From NCBI RefSeq assembly GCF_005405125.1, contig NZ_BJDL01000006.1, positions 93,497 to 157,496 of the forward strand: a stretch of DNA of 64,000 nt. The letters are read 5' to 3'. Each line of letters opens with the position of its first letter. Positions within the stretch are counted from its first letter, which is position 1. Positions 38,414 to 47,582 of the stretch are shown piece by piece. This stretch comes from Lactiplantibacillus songbeiensis (GTDB lineage Bacteria > Bacillota > Bacilli > Lactobacillales > Lactobacillaceae). The notes below the pieces were generated by a model. The model was given only the letters and a program-made list of their open reading frames with translations. It had not been told where the DNA came from and did no database searches. The translations under genes were made by a program, and so were the position numbers.

Positions 38414-39130
38414 ATGGCAGAACGATTACAAAAGGTGATGGCTGAAGCCGGGATTGCATCACGGCGAAAGTCAGAAGTCTTGATTACATCTGGACACGTT
38501 CGGGTAAACGGCAAAGCAGTGACGACTCTGGGTGTTAAAGTTGACCCAACCGATCACGTTGAAGTTGACGGGGTCCCACTATTGGCAGAAAAACCCGTGT
38601 ATTATTTATTTTATAAGCCACGAGGGGTCGTCACTACGGTTCATGATGAAAAGGGCCGTAAGACGGTGATGGACTTCTTTAAAGATGTGCCAGAACGCAT
38701 CTATCCGGTCGGTCGGCTAGATTATGACACGTCAGGGCTTTTGATCATGACGAATGATGGTGCTTTGGCCAATCGGTTGACCCATCCGAAGTATGAAGTG
38801 AAGAAGACTTACTTGGCTAAGGTCGAAGGCGTGCCCACGAATGCTGATTTAAAGCAATTGCGATTAGGCGTCGAAATCGATGGTCGCAAAACGGCACCAG
38901 CTAAATCTAACTTGTTAGATAGTGACCAAAAGAAAAACAATGCGTTGGTCCAATTAACGATTCATGAAGGCCATAACCATCAAGTCAAACATATGTTGGC
39001 CGCCGTGGGACATCCCGTTACCAAGCTAAAACGGGAACGTTACGGTATCTTAGACTTGCAAAGTTTGCAGCCTGGGGAGTATCGTAAATTAAAGCCAATT
39101 GAAATCAGTAAATTAAAAGGTGAAAGATAG
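38414..39130 (+). CDS. rluB: 23S rRNA pseudouridine synthase RluB
   Basis: Isomerises a uridine in helix 89/90 of 23S rRNA (position about 2605 in E. coli) to pseudouridine. An N-terminal S4 domain (MAERLQKVMAEAGIASRRKSE) precedes the RsuA-type catalytic domain with GRLDYDTSGLLIMTNDG, whose aspartate is catalytic. The 238-residue length is normal. It is last of the xerD-ribT-scpAB-rluB chain, in an order shared with other Bacillota. Confidence 0.93.
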   Translation: MAERLQKVMAEAGIASRRKSEVLITSGHVRVNGKAVTTLGVKVDPTDHVEVDGVPLLAEKPVYYLFYKPRGVVTTVHDEKGRKTVMDFFKDVPERIYPVGRLDYDTSGLLIMTNDGALANRLTHPKYEVKKTYLAKVEGVPTNADLKQLRLGVEIDGRKTAPAKSNLLDSDQKKNNALVQLTIHEGHNHQVKHMLAAVGHPVTKLKRERYGILDLQSLQPGEYRKLKPIEISKLKGER

Positions 39131-39133
39131 CGC

Positions 39134-39162
39134 TTGCATTATTGGTTGAAATTGGTTAAACT
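39134..39162 (+). promoter_or_regulatory. Promoter of the ribU leader
   Basis: TTGCAT (39134-39139), 17 bases, TAAACT (39157-39162). Transcription would start about 20 bases before the aptamer. Confidence 0.6.
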
Positions 39163-39191
39163 GTAGTTGTTAAAAAATTTTATATTGGTTC

Positions 39192-39306
39192 ATCTTCAGG
39201 GCAGGGTGTGATTCCCGACCGGTGGTTAAAGCCCACGACCTATGAGTCTATAGTGATTTGGTGTAATTCCAAAGCCGACAGTTAAAGTCTGGTATAAAGA
39301 AGATCG
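39192..39306 (+). promoter_or_regulatory. FMN riboswitch (RFN element)
   Basis: Conserved blocks appear in order: ATCTTCAGGGCAGGGTG, ATTCCCGACCGGTGG, AAAGCCCACGACC, ATTTGGTG, ATTCCAAAGCCGACAGT, and the closing AGAAGAT that pairs with the start. It binds FMN and should repress ribU transcription when flavin is plentiful. Confidence 0.97.
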
Positions 39307-39334
39307 AGCTTATTTGACATAAACTTGCAAATAA

Positions 39335-39378
39335 CTCGCCCTGATATCGTGAAAACGTTTTCGGTGCGAGCTTTTTTG
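39335..39378 (+). terminator. Expression-platform terminator of the FMN riboswitch
   Basis: CTCGC pairs with GCGAG around a smaller inner hairpin GAAAAC/GTTTTC, and a T6 run follows. It lies between the aptamer and ribU. Confidence 0.8.
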
Positions 39379-39428
39379 ATGCTTATGACAATGCGGTTCA
39401 TTGAAGATGACCCATAGGAGGGTGCGTT

Positions 39429-40013
39429 ATGCAACAAACAACGTTACGCCGACTAGTGGGCATTGCCTTGCTCGGCGCGTGTGCATATATTGTCATGTTA
39501 CTAGAATTCCCAATCATTCCGATTGCGTCATGGATGAAGATTGATTTTTCGGATATTCCGATTTTAATTGGGCTATTCTTGTACGGAATGGGTGGCGCGT
39601 TTGCCATCACGTTAGTTAAATTGGTCTTACATTCCGCCACTATGGGCTTTGCGATTCCAGACTTGATTGGCTCGCTAGCTAGTTTCATGGGTTCTGCCAT
39701 TTTGATTATTGCGTTTGCTTTAGTTTTACGGTATTACCATGGTGATCAAAAGTGGCGGATGCCAATTGCGATTGGCTTAGCGACCGTTGGGTTAGTTGTG
39801 ATCGAGTCGTTAGCTAATTTAACTTTTGTGTTGCCGTTCTACATGCAGGTCATGGGGATGAAGCTGAGTTTTTCTTTGAATACTTTGGTTTTAATTGCCG
39901 TGGTACCGTTCAATCTGATTAAGGGATTGTTAGTCGGTAATGTCTTTTGGTTAGTCTATAACCGCTTGGCGAAATGGTTAGGCAATCAAAATCAATTGAT
40001 GAGCCGCGTTTAA
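39429..40013 (+). CDS. ribU: Riboflavin ECF transporter S component RibU
   Basis: Membrane subunit that binds riboflavin and works with the shared ECF energy-coupling module (not in this window). The 194-residue protein has five to six hydrophobic segments, beginning LVGIALLGACAYIVMLLEFP, with the RibU-typical MKIDFSDIPILIGLFLYG. The FMN riboswitch directly upstream fixes the substrate. The family plus the riboswitch make this call firm. Confidence 0.96.
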   Translation: MQQTTLRRLVGIALLGACAYIVMLLEFPIIPIASWMKIDFSDIPILIGLFLYGMGGAFAITLVKLVLHSATMGFAIPDLIGSLASFMGSAILIIAFALVLRYYHGDQKWRMPIAIGLATVGLVVIESLANLTFVLPFYMQVMGMKLSFSLNTLVLIAVVPFNLIKGLLVGNVFWLVYNRLAKWLGNQNQLMSRV

Positions 40014-40029
40014 AAAAACGACAATTTGG

Positions 40030-40061
40030 AGCGTTAACGTCACTGGCGTTAACGCTTTTTT
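40030..40061 (+). terminator. Terminator of ribU
   Basis: A perfect 10-bp stem AGCGTTAACG/CGTTAACGCT is followed by six T. Confidence 0.92.
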
Positions 40062-40108
40062 ATGCTATGCTGAAAGCACGATATTTTTTTGAAAGGATGG
40101 TGACCAGC

Positions 40109-41149
40109 ATGTTTGCCGACTACGTTTTACTATTATTTACGACGGCACCGCGCCGGGCCAAGGCGTTGTTCAATGTTTGTCGGGGACGCCGGACCGTTTC
40201 GACATTGTTTGCCGGGCTGACGGCGGATCGACTGGCTTGGCTCGATAGTTGGCATGGCGTGCCGCTCAGTAAGTTTGAAGCCGCGGCCAATGAGTTGGTG
40301 CAGGCGGGTTGGTTACAGATCCCAGCGCCCGGTTATTTACAAGTGACTCCCGCGGGCGTTGACCAGCAAAAAAAATTAACACAGCAGTTATATCAGCCGG
40401 TCGCTTGGGCTCAATTTCAGGAAGTGGATGTACGCCGTTTTAATGTTTTAAATCAACTGGCATTGCAAGTGGTGTCAGAGTTTAGCCATCAAACGAATCG
40501 TTATTATCCCGTAACCACTGATCAAGGGATGCAAGCCACGGTTAAGTTGTGGTTCCGACGCTGGCACTCACCACAACTAGTGTCGCAAGTCGTGGCGGAA
40601 TTAACGGGCTTTTTGACGACGTTGCCTAGCCCATTAGCCGATGTCTTTGCCAACAGCTTAACTGGGTTTGACTTTCCGGGTCAAACGGATCAACAACTAG
40701 CCCAATTGTTTCAACGGACGCCGGTGGAGATTTTAGTGATGCGCAAGGATTTAAATTGTCGTTGGATCGCGTGGTTACGCCAACAGCCAACGGGACCGTT
40801 AGCTGCTTTATTGCAGCCGCTAGTTAAAGCTAATCCAGTTAGTGTCAGTGCTTGGCAAACTTATCAAGACTTTCAGCAGGGTGCGAGCTTGGCACAGATT
40901 GCCACGCGGCGGCGCTTGAAAATGAGTACGGTGCGTGAACATCTATTAGAAGCTGCAATCCTGACCCCATCGTTTCCGTTTGAACAGTTGTTACAACCGG
41001 AAACGCGTCAGTTATTAGCTGAAACTTATGCGCAAACGCCGAGCCTTACACAATGGCGCTTCGAACAAGTTCAAGCAGTTGCACCCGACTTAGATTTCTT
41101 TTATTTCCGACTTTATCAGATAATGAGGTGTCAACGTGCAGCAGACTGA
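40109..41149 (+). CDS. RecQ-associated helix-turn-helix protein (YpbB-like)
   Basis: A 346-residue protein resembling Bacillus YpbB, which lies next to a RecQ-type helicase gene. The C-terminal part (residues about 245-310) has the helicase-associated helix-turn-helix pattern, TYQDFQQGASLAQIATRRRLKMSTVREHL, quoted as SLAQIATRRRLKMSTVREHL. The N-terminal part has no motif I know. The ATG at 40109 is preferred, with GAAAGGATGG upstream. It overlaps recQ by 14 bases, so the two are likely co-translated and may work together. An extended -10 TGC-TATGCT is at 40063. Confidence 0.72.
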   Translation: MFADYVLLLFTTAPRRAKALFNVCRGRRTVSTLFAGLTADRLAWLDSWHGVPLSKFEAAANELVQAGWLQIPAPGYLQVTPAGVDQQKKLTQQLYQPVAWAQFQEVDVRRFNVLNQLALQVVSEFSHQTNRYYPVTTDQGMQATVKLWFRRWHSPQLVSQVVAELTGFLTTLPSPLADVFANSLTGFDFPGQTDQQLAQLFQRTPVEILVMRKDLNCRWIAWLRQQPTGPLAALLQPLVKANPVSVSAWQTYQDFQQGASLAQIATRRRLKMSTVREHLLEAAILTPSFPFEQLLQPETRQLLAETYAQTPSLTQWRFEQVQAVAPDLDFFYFRLYQIMRCQRAAD

Positions 41150-42575
41150 AATTTATCAACTTCTAAAACAAAAATACGGCTTTGATGACTTTCGGCCAGG
41201 GCAATATGACGTCATCAGTGATCTGCTGGCTGGTCAAGATGTCCTAGCCGTATTGCCGACTGGGACGGGTAAATCATTAATCTATCAATTTGTTGGGAAC
41301 GTCTTACCAGGCTTAGTCGTGGTTGTATCGCCATTAATTTCACTGATGCAAGATCAGGTTGCCCGGCTAAATTATCAAGGCGAAAAACGCGTGGCGGCTT
41401 TGACCTCACAAGTAGACTTTAAGACCCGTCAAACGGTTTTAAATCAGTTAGCTAGTCTGAACTATTTATTTGTTTCGCCAGAAATGTTGAAGCAATCCTT
41501 AGTTTTGTCAGCGTTACAAGCTGTTCAGCTGGCTTTGTTCGTGGTGGATGAAGCGCATTGCATTTCGACTTGGGGTCCCGACTTTCGCCCGGACTATCTT
41601 GGCTTGGGGGCTCTGAAGCAACAATTAGGTCAGCCATTAACCTTGATGTTAACCGCGACGGCGACTCAAGCCGTTCGCCAAGATATTCTGACGCAAATGC
41701 AGGTGCCACAAGCTAAGGAAGTCGTTTATTCGGTTAATCGGCCCAATATTTATCTAGCCGTGGAAACAGTCAATGATGAAGCTGACAAGCGGGCACGTTT
41801 GCAACAACTCGTGACGTCAACTGCTACGCCAGCAATTATTTATTTTAGTTCTAAAAAACAGACGGACTTGATTGCCGATTGGTTGCGTGAGACCACCGGC
41901 TTACGGGTAGCGGCGTACCATGCGGGTCTATCAGGTGAGTCGCGTTTTAAGATTCAGCAGCAGTTTATGGCCGATCAATTGGATGTGATCTGTGCCACGT
42001 CAGCTTTTGGGATGGGAATCAATAAGGCTGATATTCGGTTAGTTGTCCATTATCATTTACCGACCACGTTAGCCGATTATGTCCAAGAAATTGGTCGGGC
42101 CGGTCGGGATGATCAGCAATCTTTAGCCGTGTTACTCTATGCGCCGGGAGATGAACAATTGGTTCGTAATCTAAACGATTTAACCGCGGCTAGTGCTAAT
42201 GAGATTCAGTTAGATTATCAACGGTTTCAGCATCATCAAAAGCCGGTCGATGATTTAGCCCAAGTCCTGCAGTTTTACTGGGAGCACCAATATGCCGTCG
42301 ACGCGGTGGTCACGCGCTTTAATCAGCGACAGCGGGCTAAAGCAACCGAGCTCAGTCAGCTGATGGCTTATGTTCAGACGACGACTTGTCGCCGAGCCGC
42401 AATGTTAGCTTATTTTGATGAACCGGCACCAGAACATACGGCCACTTGTTGTCAATTGGCAGGAACCGGGCTGCCAGTTACGGCACTAGGTTTACAAGCA
42501 ACGGCTAGGACGGTCACGGCAACGGTTACACCATGGTCAACGGTGTTGGATCAACTGTTTTTACAAAATTCTTAA
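41136..42575 (+). CDS. recQ: ATP-dependent DNA helicase RecQ family
   Basis: A 3'-5' superfamily 2 helicase for recombination and repair. Motif 0 with FRPGQYDVI, Walker A LPTGTGKSLI (near residue 41), DEAH box VVDEAHC, ATATQAV, and motif VI QEIGRAGRDDQ are visible. A shortened RQC zinc region near the C-terminus holds TTCRRAAMLAYF and ATCCQL. No HRDC domain is present, so at 479 residues it is the short RecS-like type of lactobacilli and Bacillus. Confidence 0.93.
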   Translation: MQQTEIYQLLKQKYGFDDFRPGQYDVISDLLAGQDVLAVLPTGTGKSLIYQFVGNVLPGLVVVVSPLISLMQDQVARLNYQGEKRVAALTSQVDFKTRQTVLNQLASLNYLFVSPEMLKQSLVLSALQAVQLALFVVDEAHCISTWGPDFRPDYLGLGALKQQLGQPLTLMLTATATQAVRQDILTQMQVPQAKEVVYSVNRPNIYLAVETVNDEADKRARLQQLVTSTATPAIIYFSSKKQTDLIADWLRETTGLRVAAYHAGLSGESRFKIQQQFMADQLDVICATSAFGMGINKADIRLVVHYHLPTTLADYVQEIGRAGRDDQQSLAVLLYAPGDEQLVRNLNDLTAASANEIQLDYQRFQHHQKPVDDLAQVLQFYWEHQYAVDAVVTRFNQRQRAKATELSQLMAYVQTTTCRRAAMLAYFDEPAPEHTATCCQLAGTGLPVTALGLQATARTVTATVTPWSTVLDQLFLQNS

Positions 42576-42594
42576 AGAAATTGATTAGGCGTTA

Positions 42595-42603
42595 TGTTAC
42601 AAT
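42595..42603 (+). promoter_or_regulatory. Extended -10 promoter of the LysM gene
   Basis: TGT followed by TACAAT, 34 bases before the ATG. Confidence 0.55.
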
Positions 42604-42636
42604 ATTTGATGAAAGTTTTTTGAGGAGGAACACCCT

Positions 42637-43281
42637 ATGAGTCAAAAAAATGATGATAAGCAGTCTCAAGATAAAAAACCTTGGGACAAAACTTTTGAAG
42701 ACGATCGGGATGATTCGGGCAATTTGTCGCGAACTCAAAAACGTAAGCAAGATAGTAGCAATTCAACGTTAACCACCGTCTTAGTGGTTTTAATTTTGTT
42801 GCTCGCCCTAGCGCCCATTGGCTATTTCTTGGTGCGCAAAAATTCGCTCAATAATCCGCAACAGACGGAGCAGGTCGCTAGTTCCAGTAAAAAAGCGTCT
42901 AGTTCGACCGTCGCCAAAGCCTCTTCAAAGGCCGCTGCCAAAAAAAGCCAGTCGGTGGCAGCCGCTAAGAAAAAAGCAGCCGCTAAAAAGAAAAGTAGCT
43001 TAGCAGTTGCCAGTTCCAAATCCAAGGCTAACTCAACCAGTAGTAGTACTAGTACCACTGATGAAAGCAGCAGTTCCGCGAGTACGGCTAGCAGTAGCAG
43101 TAGTTCGCAAAAAAGCAGCAGTTCATCAGCCACTGGTAGTAAGTATGTAACGGTTGAAGCTGGTCAAGGGGTTTATCGGGTCGCAACCAATGCTGGTATT
43201 TCAGTTGATAAGTTATTAGAACTTAATGGGTTGTCGTCCGGTTCGACCATTTCGGCTGGTCAACGGTTACGTGTCCGTTAA
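42637..43281 (+). CDS. Membrane-anchored LysM protein (YpbE-like)
   Basis: A 214-residue surface protein. A charged cytoplasmic N-terminus (residues 1-45) leads to one hydrophobic segment (TTVLVVLILLLALAPIGYFLV, about 47-67). A long low-complexity linker of serine, alanine and lysine (about 80-165) follows, then a single C-terminal LysM domain (YVTVEAGQGVYRVA...NGLSSGSTISAGQRLRV) for peptidoglycan binding. The place between recQ and cmk is the same as Bacillus ypbE. GAGGAGG precedes the ATG. The linker probably spans the wall. Confidence 0.85.
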   Translation: MSQKNDDKQSQDKKPWDKTFEDDRDDSGNLSRTQKRKQDSSNSTLTTVLVVLILLLALAPIGYFLVRKNSLNNPQQTEQVASSSKKASSSTVAKASSKAAAKKSQSVAAAKKKAAAKKKSSLAVASSKSKANSTSSSTSTTDESSSSASTASSSSSSQKSSSSSATGSKYVTVEAGQGVYRVATNAGISVDKLLELNGLSSGSTISAGQRLRVR

Positions 43282-43317
43282 AAAACACGATTTTTAAATT
43301 GTGAGGGGTATTGTTAA

Positions 43318-44001
43318 ATGGCTAAACAAGCATTACAAGTTGCCATTGATGGCCCAGCTTCAGCTGGTAAGAGTACCGTTGCCAAATTAGTTGCTAAACA
43401 ATTTGGCTATATCTATGTGGATACTGGTGCCATGTATCGAGCCGTAACTTATTGGGCGATGCAGCACCAGGTATCTTTAACGGATGAAGCCGCGGTCGCC
43501 ACGTTAATGCAAACATTAACGATTAGCTTCAAGCCGGGAGAACCTGATCAGTTGGTCTTTGCCAACGATCAGGAGATTACCATGGCAATTCGGCAACCAG
43601 ATGTCACGAATAATGTGTCAACGATTGCCGCCTTACCAAAAGTTCGTGAGATTTTAACTGAACAGCAACGTCGGATTGCGGCGGCTGGTGGGATTGTGAT
43701 GGATGGCCGCGATATTGGGTCAACGGTCTTACCCAATGCTGAAGTTAAGATTTTCTTGGTGGCTTCCGCCGCTGAACGGGCCAAACGCCGGTATGCGGAA
43801 AATATCCAAAAGGGTATCGACACACCCTTAGCCCAATTGCAGGCTGAAATTGAATTACGGGATCATAAAGATTCAACTCGTAAAGTATCACCGCTGACGC
43901 AGGCAACTGATGCGGTCTTGGTTGATACGACTCCGATGTCGATCGATCAAGTAGTTGAAACCATTGCCAATATTATAAAAAAACAAAGTTCAACAATCTA
44001 A
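43318..44001 (+). CDS. cmk: Cytidylate kinase
   Basis: Phosphorylates CMP and dCMP. Walker A GPASAGKSTVAK (residues 11-22), the CMP-binding DTGAMYRA and the GRDIGSTVLPNA block are present. The 227-residue length is normal for the bacterial type with the NMP-binding insert. GTGAGGGG precedes the ATG. The cmk-rpsA pair is widely conserved. Confidence 0.96.
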   Translation: MAKQALQVAIDGPASAGKSTVAKLVAKQFGYIYVDTGAMYRAVTYWAMQHQVSLTDEAAVATLMQTLTISFKPGEPDQLVFANDQEITMAIRQPDVTNNVSTIAALPKVREILTEQQRRIAAAGGIVMDGRDIGSTVLPNAEVKIFLVASAAERAKRRYAENIQKGIDTPLAQLQAEIELRDHKDSTRKVSPLTQATDAVLVDTTPMSIDQVVETIANIIKKQSSTI

Positions 44002-44004
44002 ATT

Positions 44005-44022
44005 GCATTAGTTAATGCTTTT
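44005..44022 (+). terminator. Weak hairpin after cmk
   Basis: GCATT/AATGC with loop AGTT is followed by TTTT. It is short and probably only partial. Confidence 0.4.
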
Positions 44023-44090
44023 AGCTAGCTTTTCATTGCGTTTTCAGCTATGATATAGGTTAGAGTTATTGTTGACAGGAGGAAATTTGC

Positions 44091-45383
44091 ATGAGTGAAA
44101 ATGAAAACAGTCAAAATGAGAAGAACGAACTTTTAGACGCTTTAAATAGTGTCGAAGAAGTGAACATCGGTGATGTAGTTAAGGGTGAAGTCTTAGCTAT
44201 TGACGATGACAAGCAAGTTATCGTTGGGATCCAAGGTACCGGGGTTGAAGGGGTCGTTCCTTTGAAGGAACTCTCAACACAACGGGTTGAAGATGTCAAC
44301 GAAGTCGCTAAAGTTGGCGACGTCTTAGACTTGGTCGTTATTTCTCGGATTGGTACCGATAAAGAAAACGGCAGTTACTTACTGTCACATCGTCGGTTAG
44401 AAGCTCGCAAAGTTTGGGACGATGTTGAAAAAGAATACGAAGCAGGTCATACGATCAAAGCACCTGTAACGCAAGTAGTTAAAGGTGGCTTAGTGGTTGA
44501 TGCCGGTGTTCGTGGCTTTATCCCAGCCTCTATGATTGATGATCATTACGTTGAAGACTTGAACGCTTACAAGGGTCAAGAACTTGAACTTAAGATTATT
44601 GAAATCGAACCTAGCGAAAACCGTTTGATCTTGTCACATCGTGCCGTTGTTGAAAAGCAACGCGAAGCACAACGTGCCGAAGCCTTACAAACCTTACAAG
44701 CTGGCGAAGTTGTCACTGGTAAAGTTGCGCGTTTGACGAACTTTGGTGCCTTTGTTGATCTTGGTGGTATTGATGGGTTAGTTCACGTTTCCGAAATTTC
44801 ATTCGAACGTGTTGAAAAGCCTGCTGATGTCTTGAAGGTTGGTCAAGAAGTTAAGGTTAAGATCTTATCTGTTGACGTTGATCGCGAACGGGTTTCATTA
44901 TCAATCAAAGCAACCTTACCAGAACCTTGGGACGGGATTGAAGAAAAAGCCCCTCAAGGCGCTGTTCTTGATGGGAAAGTTAAACGTTTGACTAGCTTTG
45001 GGGCCTTCGTTGAAGTGTTCCCTGGTGTTGAAGGTTTAGTTCATATTTCTCAAATCTCACATCAACACATTGCAACACCTAACGATGTTTTGAGTGTTGG
45101 TCAAGAAATCAAGGTTAAGGTCTTAGATGTTCGTCCAGACGAAAAACGCTTGGCATTATCAATCAAGGCTTTGGAAGAAAAGCCACAAGCATCTGAAGGC
45201 GAAAATGAAAACCGCGGTAACAACAATCGTGGCGGTAACAATAACCGTCGCAACAACCGTTCAAACCGTTCCGCAAGCGAACGTTCAACGGCTAATGCCC
45301 CAGAAGAATCAACTGGTTTCACATTAGGTGATTTGATCGGTGACGAATTGAAGAATGCCGAAAACAACAATGATGAAAAATAA
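44091..45383 (+). CDS. rpsA: 30S ribosomal protein S1 (four S1 domains)
   Basis: An S1-domain protein associated with the ribosome and mRNA binding. Four S1 repeats can be placed near residues 21-90, 105-170, 190-260 and 275-345, for example GKVARLTNFGAFVDLGGIDGLVHVSE and KRLTSFGAFVEVFPGVEGLVHIS. A low-complexity N/R-rich stretch (NRGNNNRGGNNNRRNNRSNR) near residue 378 and an acidic end follow. At 430 residues it is the short Gram-positive form rather than the six-domain E. coli protein. GGAGG precedes the ATG. Confidence 0.94.
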   Translation: MSENENSQNEKNELLDALNSVEEVNIGDVVKGEVLAIDDDKQVIVGIQGTGVEGVVPLKELSTQRVEDVNEVAKVGDVLDLVVISRIGTDKENGSYLLSHRRLEARKVWDDVEKEYEAGHTIKAPVTQVVKGGLVVDAGVRGFIPASMIDDHYVEDLNAYKGQELELKIIEIEPSENRLILSHRAVVEKQREAQRAEALQTLQAGEVVTGKVARLTNFGAFVDLGGIDGLVHVSEISFERVEKPADVLKVGQEVKVKILSVDVDRERVSLSIKATLPEPWDGIEEKAPQGAVLDGKVKRLTSFGAFVEVFPGVEGLVHISQISHQHIATPNDVLSVGQEIKVKVLDVRPDEKRLALSIKALEEKPQASEGENENRGNNNRGGNNNRRNNRSNRSASERSTANAPEESTGFTLGDLIGDELKNAENNNDEK

Positions 45384-45401
45384 TTGTCGTTAAGTTAAAA
45401 A

Positions 45402-45433
45402 ATACCCTTCAAGCTTGTCTTGAAGGATATTTT
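45402..45433 (+). terminator. Terminator of rpsA
   Basis: The 8-bp core CCTTCAAG/CTTGAAGG (45406-45413 with 45419-45426) continues as ATA/TAT after one mismatch and ends in T7. Confidence 0.85.
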
Positions 45434-45465
45434 TTTATGATTTTTAGTGCAAGGGAGGAATTTTA

Positions 45466-46776
45466 ATGCCAAAACCAGTTGTCGCCATTGTTGGGCGGCC
45501 AAACGTCGGTAAATCCACGATTTTTAATCGGATTGCCGGTGATCGGATTTCCATCGTCGAAGATACCCCTGGGGTAACTCGCGATCGGATTTATGCGAAT
45601 AGTGAATGGCTTGGTCAAAAGTTCAGTATGATTGATACTGGTGGGATCGATATTGATGATGCCCCATTTATTAAACAAATTACGGAACAGGCGGAAATCG
45701 CCATTGATGAAGCCGATGTGATCATTTATCTTGTCAGTGTTAAAGAAGGCGTGACCGATGCCGATGAACACGTGGCGCAGATTTTATATCGGTCAGATAA
45801 GCCGGTTGTTTTAGCAGTTAATAAAGTGGATAATCCAGAAATGCGGAGTGAAGTTTATGACTTCTATTCCTTAGGTTTTGGCGATCCATACCCGATTTCA
45901 GGGGCCCATGGCTTAGGCTTGGGTGATTTATTGGATGCCGTGGTGAAGAACTTTCCCGATTCAACGGGTGAAGATGAACCAGGGACGATTCGCTTTAGCT
46001 TGATTGGCCGCCCCAATGTTGGGAAGTCATCGATCGTGAATGCCTTATTAGGTGAAGATCGGGTCATTGTGTCAGATGTCGCTGGGACGACCCGTGACGC
46101 GATTGACACGAAGTTTACCGATGAAGCAGGTAATCGCTTCGTGATGGTTGATACGGCTGGTATCCGTAAAAAGGGTAAAGTCTACGAAAACACGGAACGT
46201 TACAGTGTGATGCGGGCGTTAAAGGCGATTGATAATAGTGATGTGGCGTTGTTTGTCATTAATGCGGACGAAGGCGTACGTGAACAGGATAAGCGAGTGG
46301 CAGGCTATGCCCATGAAGCCGGCAAAGCGATTATTATCGTGGTCAATAAGTGGGACTTGGTTAAGAAAGACAATCATACGATGCAAGAGTTCGAAGCTTA
46401 CGTTCGTGATGAGTTCGTCTACCTAGCTTATGCCCCAATTATCTTCGTTTCAGCTAAAACGAGCCAACGCTTGGGACAATTGCCAGCCTTGATCCAAAAG
46501 GTCAGCTTGAATCATTCACGGCGGATTCAATCGTCCGTCTTAAATGATGTCATTATGGATGCCATTGCGATGAATCCAACACCAAGTGATAACGGGAAGC
46601 GGTTGCGGGTCTACTATGCAACCCAAGTGGCGATTCAGCCACCGACTTTTGTGGTTTTCGTTAATGACCCGGATATGATGCATTTCTCATATGAACGTTT
46701 CCTTGAAAATCAGATTCGAAATGCCTTTGATTTTACTGGAACGCCAATTCATATGATTGAACGGCGGCGTAAGTAG
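45466..46776 (+). CDS. der: Ribosome biogenesis GTPase Der
   Basis: Essential double GTPase acting in 50S assembly. Two G domains are seen: GRPNVGKST at residues 10-18 and GRPNVGKSS near 183, each with DTGG/DTAG and NK-D motifs, followed by a KH-like C-terminus ([22 protein letters not shown], quoted as [14 protein letters not shown]). The 436-residue length is normal. GGGAGG precedes the ATG. It lies before hup as in Bacillus. Confidence 0.97.
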   Translation: MPKPVVAIVGRPNVGKSTIFNRIAGDRISIVEDTPGVTRDRIYANSEWLGQKFSMIDTGGIDIDDAPFIKQITEQAEIAIDEADVIIYLVSVKEGVTDADEHVAQILYRSDKPVVLAVNKVDNPEMRSEVYDFYSLGFGDPYPISGAHGLGLGDLLDAVVKNFPDSTGEDEPGTIRFSLIGRPNVGKSSIVNALLGEDRVIVSDVAGTTRDAIDTKFTDEAGNRFVMVDTAGIRKKGKVYENTERYSVMRALKAIDNSDVALFVINADEGVREQDKRVAGYAHEAGKAIIIVVNKWDLVKKDNHTMQEFEAYVRDEFVYLAYAPIIFVSAKTSQRLGQLPALIQKVSLNHSRRIQSSVLNDVIMDAIAMNPTPSDNGKRLRVYYATQVAIQPPTFVVFVNDPDMMHFSYERFLENQIRNAFDFTGTPIHMIERRRK

Positions 46777-46873
46777 GCAAAACCGCGCGAAATCGGCATT
46801 TTAGCATAAGGATTTAAAGTTGTAAACGATTATTACTCAAATTTCAAATTTTGAGCAAAAACCTCAAAAAAGC
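46777..46873. other. Gap between der and the hup promoter
   Basis: AT-rich, with an imperfect palindrome CTCAAATTT...AATTTTGAG near 46837-46857 but no T run. I see no gene. Confidence 0.4.
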
Positions 46874-46902
46874 TTGCTATTACAGCATTCCTATGCTATC
46901 TT
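46874..46902 (+). promoter_or_regulatory. Promoter of hup
   Basis: TTGCTA (46874-46879), 17 bases, TATCTT (46897-46902), with TGC directly before the -10. The leader would be about 110 bases. Confidence 0.65.
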
Positions 46903-47022
46903 TGAACAAGAAATGATGCTTGTCATCGTTTCTCTCATTTTTGGACCACTCAAAAATGATCATCTGGATGTACGTACTTAAATACATACATCTTCACTCT
47001 GTAAAGGGGAGGTGAATCAAAC

Positions 47023-47298
47023 ATGGCAAACAAAGCTGAATTAGTTAACAACGTTGCTGCGGCAACTAACTTAACTAAGAAAGACGCAACTGCTGCAGTC
47101 GATGCAGTTTTTGCATCAATCCAAGAAACCCTTGCAAAGGGCGAAAAAGTTCAACTGATTGGATTTGGTAACTTCGAAGTACGTGAACGTGCCGCTCGTA
47201 AGGGCCGCAACCCACAAACTGGTCAAGAAATCCAAATTCCTGCAAGCAAAGTACCTGCATTTAAGCCAGGGAAAGCTTTAAAGGACGCAGTTAAATAA
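47023..47298 (+). CDS. hup: DNA-binding protein HU
   Basis: Small basic histone-like dimer that bends DNA. The 91-residue protein starts [20 protein letters not shown] and has the DNA-binding arm block [31 protein letters not shown] ribosome binding site and codons typical of highly expressed genes fit its abundance. It has its own promoter and terminator. Confidence 0.98.
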   Translation: MANKAELVNNVAAATNLTKKDATAAVDAVFASIQETLAKGEKVQLIGFGNFEVRERAARKGRNPQTGQEIQIPASKVPAFKPGKALKDAVK

Positions 47299-47320
47299 TT
47301 TCCTTAAAGTGTAAACTTTT

Positions 47321-47354
47321 AAGCCAGCATAACAACCGTTATGCTGGCTTTTTT
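47321..47354 (+). terminator. Terminator of hup
   Basis: A perfect 13-bp stem (47321-47333 with 47338-47350) with loop AACC is followed by T6. Confidence 0.95.
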
Positions 47355-47373
47355 GTGTTGGTTTGCGTTATGA

Positions 47374-47519
47374 TAGTTAGTCGAGCTGTCAGAGTGTGAG
47401 CACGACCGGGTTGCCCATGAGCATTGCCTAGCTAACTCAGTTGACCGGTGAACTTCCGGTCGGGTGGGTTAGCGTAGCAAGCGGAGTGGGCAGGTCGTGC
47501 GAACACGTTTCAGCAACTA
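47374..47519 (+). other. Rod-like inverted-repeat element upstream of the TPR gene
   Basis: Nested complementary segments form a long rod: TAGTT/AACTA, GCTG/CAGC, GTGT/ACAC, GCACGACC (47400-47407) with GGTCGTGC (47493-47500), TGCCCA (47412-47417) with TGGGCA (47487-47492), TTGC/GCAA, GCTAAC (47431-47436) with GTTAGC (47468-47473), and GACCGG (47443-47448) with CCGGTC (47456-47461). No open reading frame fits. A possible -10 TATGAT is at 47369. It could be a small RNA, the leader of the TPR gene or a dispersed palindromic element. The rest of the gap to 47582 holds only GGGG...CCCC pairing (47533-47554). Confidence 0.6.
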
Positions 47520-47582
47520 GAGCAATCAAAACGGGGCCTTGAACCCAAGTCCCCAATCAATTCACAACAAAGGATGGGTGCC

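Noticed and set aside
42880..43130. Serine/alanine/lysine repeats in the LysM gene as a DNA repeat or array
   Set aside because: The low complexity is at protein level, typical of a wall-spanning linker; the DNA units are irregular.
47374..47519. Calling the rod-like element 6S RNA
   Set aside because: The long rod is similar in outline, but no large central bubble or clear promoter and terminator is visible; kept as an unnamed element.
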